From positions 33,421,262-33,485,261 of the forward strand of contig NC_056034.1 of assembly GCF_004379255.2 (NCBI RefSeq): 64,000 nucleotides of DNA, read 5' to 3'. This DNA comes from Salvia splendens. Taxonomy: Eukaryota; Streptophyta; Magnoliopsida; Lamiales; Lamiaceae. This document shows positions 33,381 to 43,722 of the stretch, piece by piece. How positions within the stretch are numbered: the first letter of the stretch is position 1; each line of letters starts with the position of its first letter. A program made the translations under genes and the position numbers. The notes under the pieces are model-generated. The model was not told the origin of the DNA. It did no database searches and saw only the letters and a program-made list of their open reading frames with translations.

Positions 33381-35816
33381 ATGAGAAAAATCATTTGGGC
33401 TGCGAGGCATTTGAGGCCAGCTCTTTGGAAGGGAAACTTTGGATCAACAAAACGATTCGATTTTTGCTCTGTATACATAAATCAAAGGGTTTGTGAATGT
33501 AAACATCCATTATATGTGGTGTCTCGAGCTCTTTCTGCTAATGCTGCTACTGGAGGTTGTATTCATGATTTAATTGTTTGTGTTTTTCTCATAAAAAGAT
33601 TGAATTTTTATTTTCTTGGAAAAATCAGTGGTGGAACTTAATAGAGATGGACCTCTCATGGAATACGGTCGAAGAATCGCTGCCGGTGAGCTTTTGGATG
33701 GAGATGCTTCACAGGTATGTTATTAATACCAGTGATTAATTTTGTTTCAAGATTGTAAATTTGAGATTAGTATACCATGTTTAAATGCAGAGTGTTCTGT
33801 TTAGAAGTAGAGGACTTACTGGGAAGAATCTTGATAAAGTTGAGTGTCTGATTTTGTGTTTGTCTCACTGTGCTGCAGCTAGACACGTTAGGGGAGCTTC
33901 AGCGGCTATATGATGATCTCGTTGCAAATGCAGGAGCTTCCCGGTTGGATGCATATGCCGCTTCTCAAAGAGCTGCGAGGTAGACTGTTAATGAGTGTTC
34001 ATGATCACCATCACATGGATCCATGGCTGATTGTTAGTACATGTATGTTGTAGGAGAAGTTGGTGGTACTCGCCCCGTGTCACGCCTGTGAGAGGACTCT
34101 ATCTCTACGGAGGAGTGGGAACTGGCAAGACTATGCTGATGGACTTGTTCTATCATCAACTGTAAGGATGTTTTTTATTTCCTAATTAGGTGAAAGTATG
34201 ATTTTCTTGGTTGCATTTCCGTAGGCCACGCAGCTGGCGAAAGCGGAGGATCCATTTCCACGACTTCATGCTAAACGTTCACGCCCGTTTGCAGGTATTT
34301 ACATATGATGTTCCGTTGTTGCATTTCTTGTTACTTATTTACCCTTAATAATCATTTGCAGAAGCATAGAGGAGTTGCAGATCCTCTAGAAATCGTAGGA
34401 GGGGAGATCTCAAACGAGTCTATCTTGTTATGCCTCGATGAGTTCATGGTGCGAGTTGATTTTGCTGAGCACATTGCACGCTTATAGCCTAGTGGTTCTG
34501 GCCTAACTATTCTCTATACAGGTGACTGATGTAGCCGATGCACTCATCCTAAATCGTCTCTTCACACATTTGTTCAACAACGGCGTTGTAAGTGATTCCA
34601 ACATCTCAAGGCCTCTAACCCTTGTCTATACAAGTGATTGTTCAACTAAACACCCTTTGCAGGTTCTGGTTGCTACTTCGAATCGAGCTCCAGATAAGCT
34701 CTACGAAGGAGGCCTGCAGAGGGACCTGTTCCTCCCGTTCATTGCCACTCTCAAGGTGCATAAATTGTCTCATTCACTACTAAAAAAATGTAGTACTTAT
34801 TTGATTTCTAAGAATCTGTTTTGATGCAGGAGAGATGTGTAGTTCATCAGATTGGTTCGTATCTGGACTATCGCAAAATGACATCGGTCACTTTCCATAT
34901 CTTATGGCTAGTAATTTCCATACAAAATATATTTCAATACGCATTGATATAATTTGGTATATGCAGGCAGAGGAAGGCTTCTACTTTGTCGGAAAACATG
35001 TGTCGAACATTCTTGAACAGAAATTCAGAGAGTTGATAGGCGAAAAGGTGGCTGCTCCGGAAGAGGTTGAAGTGGTTATGGGCAGAAAACTGCAGGTGGA
35101 TCTTGCAAAGAAGCCTACATATAGAGTTAAGGTTGTGGCTTATAATGGTGTGGTTTTACACTTGTTAGGTTCCTTTGGGAGCCAACGGCTGCGCCTACTT
35201 CCCTTTCGACCAGCTCTGCGATAGGCCCCTTGGAGCTGCAGACTATTTCGGGTTATTCAGTAAGCTATTTCTTCTTCAAGATTTCCAGTTTATGTATGGA
35301 CTCTTCTAGTAGTTTGAGGTAACCATTTTTCACAGAGAAGTTTCATACACTGGCTGTCGAAGGCGTTCCGATATTCGGGCCAGCCAATAGGACTGCAGCA
35401 TACCGCTTTGTGACTCTAATTGATGTTAGTCCTTCAACATTGTAACTCATTTGGCTGGTTTATATTAGGTCACATGATTTATTTTTGTGTTTATAGGTGA
35501 TGTATGAGAATCGAGCTAGATTATTGTGCAGTGCAGAAGGTAGTCCAACGGAACTATTTGAGAAGGTTGTGACAATATCTGATGCTGCTACCAGACACGG
35601 CCTTTCGGAGGTGTGCGTTGACAACGACTTAGGCTTCGCCAAAGATCGCACCATTAGTAGGTCGGATTTGGAAGATCGATCTATCTTGTTTTTGATGATT
35701 TCAAACAAGACTTGTGTCGTTATTATTTTTTGTTTATTGATTGAAATAGGTTGACAGAGATGAACAGCAGAGAGTATTTGGAGCAGCATCACCATCTCCA
35801 TCCAAACTGCAATTAG
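33381..35816 (+). CDS. AFG1L: AFG1-like AAA-family ATPase, probably mitochondrial
   Basis: Fourteen exons: 33381-33555, 33629-33714, 33879-33979, 34054-34161, 34225-34294, 34362-34448, 34522-34587, 34663-34755, 34830-34886, 34967-35095, 35169-35259, 35336-35424, 35497-35660 and 35750-35816. All introns are GT-AG, and 1383 coding bases give 460 aa. The Walker A motif is GGVGTGKT (about residue 140) and Walker B is LLCLDEF (about 201-207). Conserved blocks [51 protein letters not shown] and DRTISRLTEMNS identify the AFG1/LACE1 family. The N-terminus is basic with few acids, like a mitochondrial presequence. Yeast and animal members help turn over mitochondrial proteins. The stop is 495 bases from the end of the convergent HD-domain gene. 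The exon 13 border (35660) was chosen to keep ISR. Confidence 0.9.
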
Positions 35817-35899
35817 CTCATTTATCTTCAACTCCATAAATTGATGTCTCAACCTACTGTTGCCATCAAATCATAGGCTTTGCTATTTGTGACGATACA

Positions 35900-35990
35900 A
35901 TTACTCACTTCGTCCATATAAAAATAGTCTCATTTTGGGTGTCCACGAAAAATAGTCACATTTCAAAAATGAAACTCTCTCTCATATTTG
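35900..35990. mobile_element. Stowaway-like MITE fragment in the 3' region
   Basis: ttactcacttcgtccatataaaaatagtctc resembles the left end of a Stowaway element. No matching right end was found. It lies between the two convergent genes and could be part of a 3' UTR. Confidence 0.35.
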
Positions 35991-36310
35991 AAGATCGGAG
36001 ATTCGAGTCATTACCGATGTAGATAAAGAACCATTATGTAGAACCAAAATGAAGATAAAGAAGAAGTCATTCTGGAAAATGATAAAAGCATCATGGCCGA
36101 TATTTATTTATCCTTATCAGAGAACACAAAAGGAAGTTTTAAAAATGATTCCCAGCTATTATCTATGATCCCAATCTGCATATATTCTGCAAACTCAAAT
36201 CCTAAAATCACAGGTAGTTTGGAAGTGAAAGCACACGACTCCGCCTACACAGAAAGAAGTGGCCTCAAGATGGGAATGCCATTAGATGAACAATGTTATA
36301 AGCTAAGTTG

Positions 36311-39300
36311 TTAGTGTTTTTTCCTCCTTGATGCTATTTCCAGAGCCCATGCTTTTCCCAGATCTGTTTGGAACTTCCCTGCAGAAAGAAGAGTTACAAG
36401 AAAGAGCACTTTGCCATTATGAGTTATGTCCATAGAAATGGCTGGTCTATAAATGACCGAAACTGTTTTGGTCCATTACACGTGTTATTATGTAGCTATA
36501 TCGTACTTTGATCCAAGAACAATGTCCGTGCATGCTTCAATGCGGAGAATTTTCTAACTGAAAATGAATGATATAGCAAATTTTGACCAAAAGGAATATG
36601 GGAATTAGGGTGAACCTGCAGTTGATTCAAAGAACTCTTCCAAATCCTTCCCCTGCTCTGCATATAAGAAAATATTCCAGTTTTGTAAGTTTTTCTGATA
36701 ACAAGACATAAATTGGACTACTATAATTGGATGCAGATACATGACAAAAAATAAGGCAAAGCGCAAGACTACTAGCTAATGAATGCAAAATTGTAAATAG
36801 AGCTCAGGGTAGATATCTCTCCAGCTTCCATGGTTTATTTGACACGCAAGGTGATTAAAGTAGAACGGTTTTGGGAAGTCATGGCGCTTGACAAAGACAC
36901 ACTGCACACTGATTAAAATCAAACATCTTTAAGTATTTATCCTCAAAAAATGATACACTATGAAGGAATTATGGCCATCTCAGAGTTGTAGCAGGCATCA
37001 TCTCATGTATGCAATCTAAGAAATTAGCAAGTCGTACTCTAATTGAGATAGGACATGCAACAATTTTAAGACGAGCTATATTAAGATCCTATAATCATGA
37101 ACTTCATGTCAGAACATGTTTTTAAGTCGGTGAATCGAACTACGTCGCCATAAGTCGATATATCGATAGTAAGTCGGGCGACTCACTAGACAAGTCGTCC
37201 AGGTCCCTCAAGACCGATATATATCGATATATCGGGCGACTTGCCCTTTTACACATGTAAAATATGCAATATATACTTCAAATTACAACAGGAAAAAACA
37301 CAGCACCATATTGTTCAATGATTTAGTCATGTTCAACGATTTGCATGATAACAACTAACAAGCAATTAAGCAAACTCAAAGCACAGCATCATCCACTTGG
37401 AAAGCCCCTGCAGCTGAACCTCCACCACCCTCTTCATCATCTTCGTAATCAGATCCACTCTCATCTCCCATTTCATCATCCTCTTCACTTGACACTTCAT
37501 CTTCAACTGGAATTGCAGCTGTCCTAGGTTGCTTAGTCCTTTTACTTGCAGCAGCAGCATGTTTAGATCCACTCTTCCTTTTCATTGCAGCAGCTGCAGG
37601 TGGAGGGAGCGTCGGCGGCGTTCTTCAGTTTCTGGAGGTGGAGGGAGCGTCGGCGGCGGCTGCAGTTCTGGAGGAGGAGGACGTGGGGAGGGGGTGTGGG
37701 GGATGTATAAAGAAACCCTAATGGGCTGAATAGACACCTACCTGTCCGCCTGGCCCAATCTGGAGTGAAGCCCATTAAGTCGTCCTCGACTCGATCAGGC
37801 GACTAATCGGTCGAGTCGCGCGATATATCGGACGACTCGAATGTTAGTCGCCTAAGTCGCATCTGGGTGTGTATCGACCCTTGGCCTACCGATACAGGCG
37901 ATATATCGCGATATATCGGACGACTTACAAACATTGTGTCAGAATAATACTTGAACTACTATGGTTTGATGAATTACCAGTTTCATACTCTAGAGCTTGC
38001 AGTATCATCTCCACCTGCGAGTAAGTCCAAATTTGAGATGATTGAAAAAAAACAGAACTAAGAAGATAAGCAAGCAATTGCTAAAATTAACAATGATTAC
38101 TCCCCCATTCCCAGTCAAAGCAGACAAAGCGAAGTATTTCACAAGATTTTATGCAGTGTTGTTTAGTGTGTCTAGTGGAAAGAGAATAAAGTGCAAAGAG
38201 TGTCTCCATTTTCTAGAAATGTGTCACTTTGAATGAGACATCCTAAAAAGTAAAATGTGTCATTTTAAGTGGGATGGAGGGAGTACTACTTAATAAATGC
38301 AGCAGTTTTAATGTCCAATGGACTGTGCACTCATGATTGTCGAAATCAAAGGTTTTGTGTTAAGCTTGTGATACATCACTTCAGCAATAGTTAGCTCTTT
38401 ACTTTACTGATAGATGTGGTAAAATTAGTCACAGAAATGCACCCACTTCGATCACTATTTACTTGTTATAAGCACACTTTGGAATTCTGAACTGAACCTT
38501 CAGTAAATAACAACACCATATTGAGGAAATTTCCCATTTCACATAAGAGTCAAGAGATCCATATATATTTTACCTTGTCAAAGTCCTTCACAACTTTAGC
38601 TTCCATAGAAGAATTCTCTTCATACTCCATCCATAATTCCTTAATCTCCTGAGCTGCAGCAAACATATTACAGCCAGCAAACTAGTATAAGAGCATGGTA
38701 AATATCACATATATTAAGTTCAAATAGAACAACAATGGTTTACCAAAATTTCTTCTTACCTCTTTCACCTCCTCCAAGTAGTTCACACATTTTCTGCAAT
38801 GCTTCTTGCTCGTGTCGGCTCTTTTCTTCCTTTGGAACCCCATCAGAAGGAGTGATATCACCAACTATAGCTATACACCGGAATCAAACATGAAATCTTG
38901 CAGTTGATCAGAAAGATGCTAAAAAGAGATTTAGATCATCCCACAATACAAAGCAATGCTTGTTAGCCAATCCTTAAAAAGTTTCTTTGCTCCTCCTGAA
39001 TGCAACCAAAAGCATCCACATTTTCTGATGCAATCTATTCCTAACACATATAAATTGTAAATTATAATACTACATACTACATCCCTCACCTTCAGCAATG
39101 TCATGCACAATAGCCATTTTTATACACCTGAGATTCACGAGGTAACAGGTGTAAAAATTCAAAACACGACATAGTACATAATAAACCACATAACTGAAAT
39201 TCTAAAAAAAACGCTCACTTCTCACGGTTGACGCTAGGATTGTCGGAAGCTATAAGCGCCATTAATCCCATCCGATACATGTGATCAGCTATCGACTCTG

Positions 39301-39969
39301 GTTCCTGAACCCCCCTTTTTACCCATCCTGCTCGCTTCGTCGCCTAGTAGGATTGCAAAAGGAGATCATATTTACGCTAATAGATCCAGTTAAGCAAATT
39401 TAGGTGATAAAATGATGCATATAGCAACATATCCATGTAATAGGTAACTCTTCCCTAATCCATGTGTATCTCCTTCAGACTTCATGTTTTCACTAAAGAA
39501 ATTCCAACGATCTACTTCCCTTCATATCAAATTGAAATCACATTGCAATCTATTTGGTTGTTGATTATAAATATCAGATCTATTTGATAATTCATATGCA
39601 ACATGTTCTATTAGAATTTGTATAGAGCAGCAGCCTTTCCAAAATTCCAACACAGCCAGATCATAATAGAGGTAAGCATTCTAATCTACAATGTTTTGAC
39701 ATAGTGAAGAAAGGAGATAGTTTCAATTCCATCATACAATATACAAATTTGAGTACGCATTGATTCAGGAATTCAGAAACGGATACCTTGAGACTGTGAC
39801 AAAGAGTGAGAAAATCGATGGCGGCGGAGGGGAAGGGGAAGATGGCGTTGATGACGACGACGAAGAAGAAGGTTGAGCAGCCATACGCGAAGACGTTGAA
39901 GCGGCGGTGCAAAGAGGAGCGAAGCGGAGGTGAGTAGCAGGGATAGAGGAAGATGGAATGAATTTGCAT
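36311..39969 (-). CDS. HDDC2: HD-domain 5'-deoxynucleotidase (HDDC2/YfbR family)
   Basis: Eight exons on the minus strand: 39969-39787, 39343-39219, 39127-39090, 38870-38760, 38653-38574, 38014-37978, 36657-36616 and 36378-36311 (227 aa). The joined frame reads [20 protein letters not shown], then [63 protein letters not shown] and [18 protein letters not shown]. The metal-binding H...HD...D set of the HD superfamily is present. Relatives are metal-dependent dNMP 5'-nucleotidases. The start is uncertain: ATG 39969 is in frame with the domain, but a Ser/Ala-rich transit-peptide-like stretch lies in another frame from ATG 39983 (see findings). Intron 6 (about 1.3 kb) holds a hAT-type element and intron 5 a Stowaway MITE. 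Confidence 0.85.
37115..37936 (-). mobile_element. hAT-type non-autonomous element in intron 6 of the HD-domain gene
   Basis: The 822-base element is flanked by a perfect 8-base duplication, tgtcagaa, at 37107-37114 and 37937-37944. Its ends are catgtttttaagtcgg and, read inward from the right, caatgtttgtaagtcg, imperfect inverted repeats beginning CA as in hAT elements. The subterminal regions are full of cgatatatcg and gtcggncgac words in both orientations. It carries a 69-codon frame at 37376-37585. Confidence 0.85.
37376..37585 (-). CDS. Small acidic ORF inside the hAT-type element
   Basis: A 69-residue frame starts with ATG ([18 protein letters not shown]), is basic at first, then strongly acidic ([21 protein letters not shown]), and ends FQVDDAVL. 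It is preceded by a pyrimidine-rich leader with agggtttc and a 40-base tandem duplication (37604-37680). A basic start followed by an acidic tail could be the fused two ends of a hAT transposase left by internal deletion, but I recognise no domain. Expression is unknown. Confidence 0.35.
   Translation of the reverse strand: MKRKSGSKHAAAASKRTKQPRTAAIPVEDEVSSEEDDEMGDESGSDYEDDEEGGGGSAAGAFQVDDAVL
38100..38283. mobile_element. Stowaway MITE in intron 5 of the HD-domain gene
   Basis: The 184-base element starts ctcccccattccc and ends gggatggagggag, flanked by ta on both sides. It lies within the intron between 38015 and 38573. Confidence 0.65.
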
Positions 39970-39983
39970 ATCACTCTACTCAT

Positions 39984-41093
39984 TTTTCTTTTTTTTTTCT
40001 TCGATTGTGTGCCTAATTTCTGTTTCCAGAAATATGAAGCAAATTTAATATTTAAATCGAATATATCATCAAATACTCCATCTTTCCCTAAAAAAAAAAG
40101 AAGCAAAGTTGCAAACCAAATTTAGATATGAGAAATTTAATGATAAATTGTGGGTTGGCCAGTGGTTCTAAATTTCAAATATTGCTACTACTATAGAAAA
40201 TGAAATTAATATATTTACGAAAAAATTTCCTACAGTATTTTGATTGCCTGCCCGTTATTTGTGTGGAGCCAACAATATGGGCCTCCAGAATTTTATAAGT
40301 GGGCTGGCCCAAACACAAGCTTCAAGACTCCCTTTTTAGCTTAGGATAATTACTTTTCTCTCTTTATTATTTCAGTTATACTATTGTTTTATTTATTTAT
40401 TTATTTCCTTTCTCTAATATGAGAATTTTATCAATTACACATAGAACTTACGGGTGATCATATCATTTACAAATGAAACTAGTAGTTTTTATGAACTGCC
40501 GAAAAAATATAAAATAGTAATCATTCGTTCCCAATTAAGCTGAGTCATATTTCCTTTCATTTCATTTTTTGATAAAAAAAAAATATCTAATCACTCTTGA
40601 ATTATTCCATCACATACTTTACTCACTCTTTATCTTTACTACTCCTTCCGTTGGCCATTATGAGTCCCGATTTACCATTTTAGTCTGTCCACTATTAGGA
40701 GTGTCTTACCATTTTAGTTTGTCTGCCATTAGGAGTGTCGGTTCACTTTTACTATAAATGGTAGGTACACCCCACTTTCCACTTTTATTATACTATACCA
40801 ATGTTTTATTAAAATTTGATAATAAAAGGGAATATTTAATACTTCCTCCGTCCATGATTTAAAGAACCCTTTTGCCATTTTGGTTTGTCCACAATTTATA
40901 GAACTATTTACTTTATTCTACTTTTAGTTTGTGAACCCCACATTCCACAACTTTTTAAATTCATAATTTAATACTCCGTATAAAATAAATACTTTAAATG
41001 AGTATGACATTCTATTCACTTTCTCCCTTTAATTTTATTCGCAAAGTGAAATAATCAAAATGGCTCATATAGCATGATGGACGGAGGAGGGAG
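39984..41093. other. Shared upstream region of the HD-domain and GAE genes, with MITE remnants
   Basis: The two genes are divergent; the starts are about 1.45 kb apart. 40636-40790 contains a Stowaway-like fragment (ctactccttccgttggcc) with a doubled ccattaggagtgtc word. 40842-41093 is a complete Stowaway listed separately. No further gene was seen. Confidence 0.5.
40842..41093. mobile_element. Stowaway MITE upstream of the GAE gene
   Basis: The 252-base element starts cttcctccgtccatg and ends ggacggaggagggag, flanked by ta. It ends about 100 bases before the TATA-like box of the GAE gene, so it may touch its promoter. Confidence 0.7.
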
Positions 41094-41194
41094 TAATTTA
41101 TTGTGCATTTACAAATGATGTGTCTCTCCAAAATGGGCAAATCCCGTGTGTCCACTCAAAACAGTTTCCACGCGTATTCATTTGTGGTCTCCCA

Positions 41195-41202
41195 CTATAT
41201 AT
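41195..41202 (+). promoter_or_regulatory. TATA-like box and pyrimidine-rich leader of the GAE gene
   Basis: ctatatat is followed about 20-120 bases later by a strongly pyrimidine-rich stretch (ccccctctcctcc, ctctctctctc), a common layout for plant promoters and leaders. The ATG is at 41419. Confidence 0.45.
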
Positions 41203-41418
41203 TATTCCCCCCTCTCCTCCCCCTTTCCTCCTTAGCAGATGTAACCCAATCTCTCTGCATCTCTTTCAGGATTTGGATCTCTCCTCTCTCTCTCTCAATC
41301 ATTTCCTCCCCCATTCCATATTCCCAGAGAGAGAAGAGACCTCCAATCCCAACTAATAATTTAAATATAATACAGATCCAACCTTGTTTCTTCTGATTGA
41401 CGAAATAATACGACAACA

Positions 41419-42769
41419 ATGCCGTCCATGTCCGCGGGGGAGCTGTTCCTCCCCTCCACCCCTGGCAAATTCAAAGACAAATCCCACCGCCATTTCCACC
41501 GCTGCTCCTCCTCCACCAGCACCTTTTTCCTCTGGGCCCTCTTCCTCCTCGCCCTCACCGCCGCCTACCTCACCTTCCAACCCTCCGCCACCAACTACTT
41601 CACCACCGCCCCCCACTGGGAGACCCACCTCCGCTCCTCCGCCCACATCCACCGCCCCAACGGCTTCTCCGTCCTCGTCACCGGCGCCGCCGGCTTCGTC
41701 GGCTCCCACGTCTCCCTCGCCCTCAAAAAACGCGGCGACGGCGTCGTCGGCCTCGACAACTTCAACCACTACTACGACCCCGCCCTCAAATCCGCCCGCA
41801 AACACCTCCTCTCCTCCCACCACATCTTCATCGTCGACGGCGACATCAACAACGCCAAATTACTCGCCAAGCTCTTCGACATCGCCAAATTCACACACGT
41901 CATGCACCTCGCCGCCCAGGCCGGCGTCAGGTACTGTTAGTATGCCTTGTTTGTCATATCCCGGCACAGAACTCTGTGAATCTGAATTATATAATACAAT
42001 CTGCATCAGGTATGCCATGGAGAATCCCCACTCGTACATCCACAGCAACATCGCCGGCCTCGTCACGCTTCTAGAAGCTTCCAAGTCCGCTAACCCCCAA
42101 CCCTCCGTCGTGTGGGCCAGCTCCAGCTCCGTCTACGGCCTCAACGAGAAAGCCCCCTTCTCCGAATCCGACCGCACCGACAAACCCGCCTCCCTCTACG
42201 CGGCCACAAAAAAAGCCGGAGAGGAAATCACGCACACATACAACCACATCTACGGCCTATCAATAACCGGGCTACGCTTCTTCACCGTATACGGCCCCTG
42301 GGGGAGGCCCGACATGGCCTACTTCTCCTTCACCCGCAACATCCTCCAAGGTAAGCCAATCACCGTATACCGAGGAAAGAACCACGCTGATTTAGCTAGA
42401 GACTTCACCTACATCGACGACGTCGTGAAGGGGTGCATTGGATCGTTAGACACGGCGAAGAAGAGCACCGGGTCAGGGGGGAAGAAGCGGGGGCCGGCGC
42501 AGTTCAGGATATTCAATCTCGGCAACACTTCCCCCGTGACGGTGCCGATGATGGTGGGGATCTTGGAGAAGCATTTGAAGATTAAAGCGAAGAAAAATGT
42601 GCTCGACATGCCTGGAAACGGCGACGTTCCGTTCACGCACGCCAATATTAGCTACGCGCACAACGAGTTCGGGTACAACCCAACCACCGATTTGCAAACG
42701 GGTCTGAAGAAGTTCGTTAAATGGTATTTATCTTATTATGGTTACAATCACGCCAAGTCTGGGAACTGA
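41419..42769 (+). CDS. GAE: UDP-glucuronate 4-epimerase
   Basis: Two exons, 41419-41930 and 42010-42769, give 423 aa. The enzyme interconverts UDP-glucuronate and UDP-galacturonate, the precursor of pectin, in the Golgi lumen. Residues about 35-53 (FFLWALFLLALTAAYL) form the single membrane anchor of a type II protein. The NAD-binding GAAGFVGSHV is at about 89-98, HLAAQAGVRYAMENP crosses the splice junction, and the SDR catalytic set is SSSVYG with YAATKK (about Tyr234, Lys238). The C-terminal part has LGNTSPVTV and the FGYNPTTDLQ block. Length and all motifs fit the family. Third codon positions of exon 1 are very C-rich, unlike the neighbouring genes. The 79-base intron is unexpected, because Arabidopsis GAE genes are intronless as I recall. 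Confidence 0.93.
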
Positions 42770-43334
42770 TTATTTTTTTTTGATAAACGGAATGAAGGAG
42801 AGAAAAACATGGGAAATGGGTAAAAGGAAGGTAAATACATTCTTTTCTTATCTTCTTCTTTTTGAGGAATTGTGTATGTATTTTCTTTTTATGTAAAAAC
42901 CTCATGTGGTTTTCATCAAGTTGTCGGCATCGCTGTTATTTTTAAATTACAGCATTTTGATTGGAAAAGAATGTTAATGTGTAGTTGCCGTCGTTTTTAC
43001 GTAGGGAAAATTAGCTTGTTTGGTGAAGTGGACAAGAGCTAAGTAGAAGAGAAAAAAAAGAGTACAATCGGAAAAAAAATATGAAATGGCACTAATTTAG
43101 GCATATATGGGAATAAAAATAGTAAAAAATTAAACTAGCGTTTAGCATTTTTCAATATCTCAATTTAAGAGTCGGGTTGGAATACTCTATAAATGATAAT
43201 AGGTCTTATATTTCACTAATTTTTTCCTTTGCATTTCTTAAAACTCGTGTCAAACTTAAATGAGACTCTTAAAGTGAGACCGAGAGAGTAGTAGTGTTTT
43301 TTATTTTAATAAATTTAAGGATTATGCCCTTTCA
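42770..43334. other. 3' region of GAE and Stowaway remnant
   Basis: No gene. 43155-43291 resembles a decayed Stowaway MITE (aagagtcgggttgg ... gagaccgagagagta). No clear aataaa signal was found just after the stop. Confidence 0.4.
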
Positions 43335-43457
43335 TAAGGCCATCCGCAATGGGGCGGACGATGGCAAGCCCGATGGCGCGCATCGTCCGCGCCCGCCATC
43401 GTCCGCCCCATTGCGGGTGCGTGACATAGGCCGCGGACGATAGGCCATCAGACTCTT

Positions 43458-43477
43458 AAAGTCGTAACAAGGTTTCC
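43458..43477 (+). other. 20-base match to the 3' end of 18S rRNA inside the transposon
   Basis: aaagtcgtaacaaggtttcc equals the universally conserved end of small-subunit rRNA, in the order found there. It interrupts the subterminal cggacgatgg repeats. It is too short to be an rRNA gene. Confidence 0.6.
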
Positions 43478-43722
43478 ATAGGCCGCGGAGTATAGCGCGG
43501 ACGATGTCCATCGTCCGCCCCATTGCGGCCTACGCGGACGATGGCCGCGGACGATAGGCCATCGGCCGCGCCATCGTCCGCCCCACTGTGGGCTACGCAG
43601 ACGATGGTCGCGGACGATGGCACGCATTTTTGATTTTCTATTTAAATCTCGTTTCTCATTCATTTGTACATATGAACATATCGACTATCTCTTTACATAT
43701 TCTCTCTCAATATCCAACCAAA

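Noticed and set aside
33790..33840. Possible extra exon between exons 2 and 3 of the AFG1-like gene
   Set aside because: An acceptor-like AG precedes it but no GT donor follows, and the family has no insertion there.
35096..35168. Continuation of the AFG1-like reading frame through 34835-35224
   Set aside because: The conserved sequence ([13 protein letters not shown]) needs splicing at 35095/35169; the read-through frame loses similarity.
41353..41823. 156-codon Gly/Val-rich minus-strand ORF
   Set aside because: Antisense shadow of the C-rich first exon of the GAE gene.
43458..43477. 18S rRNA match as an rRNA gene
   Set aside because: Only 20 bases; kept as a curiosity within the transposon.
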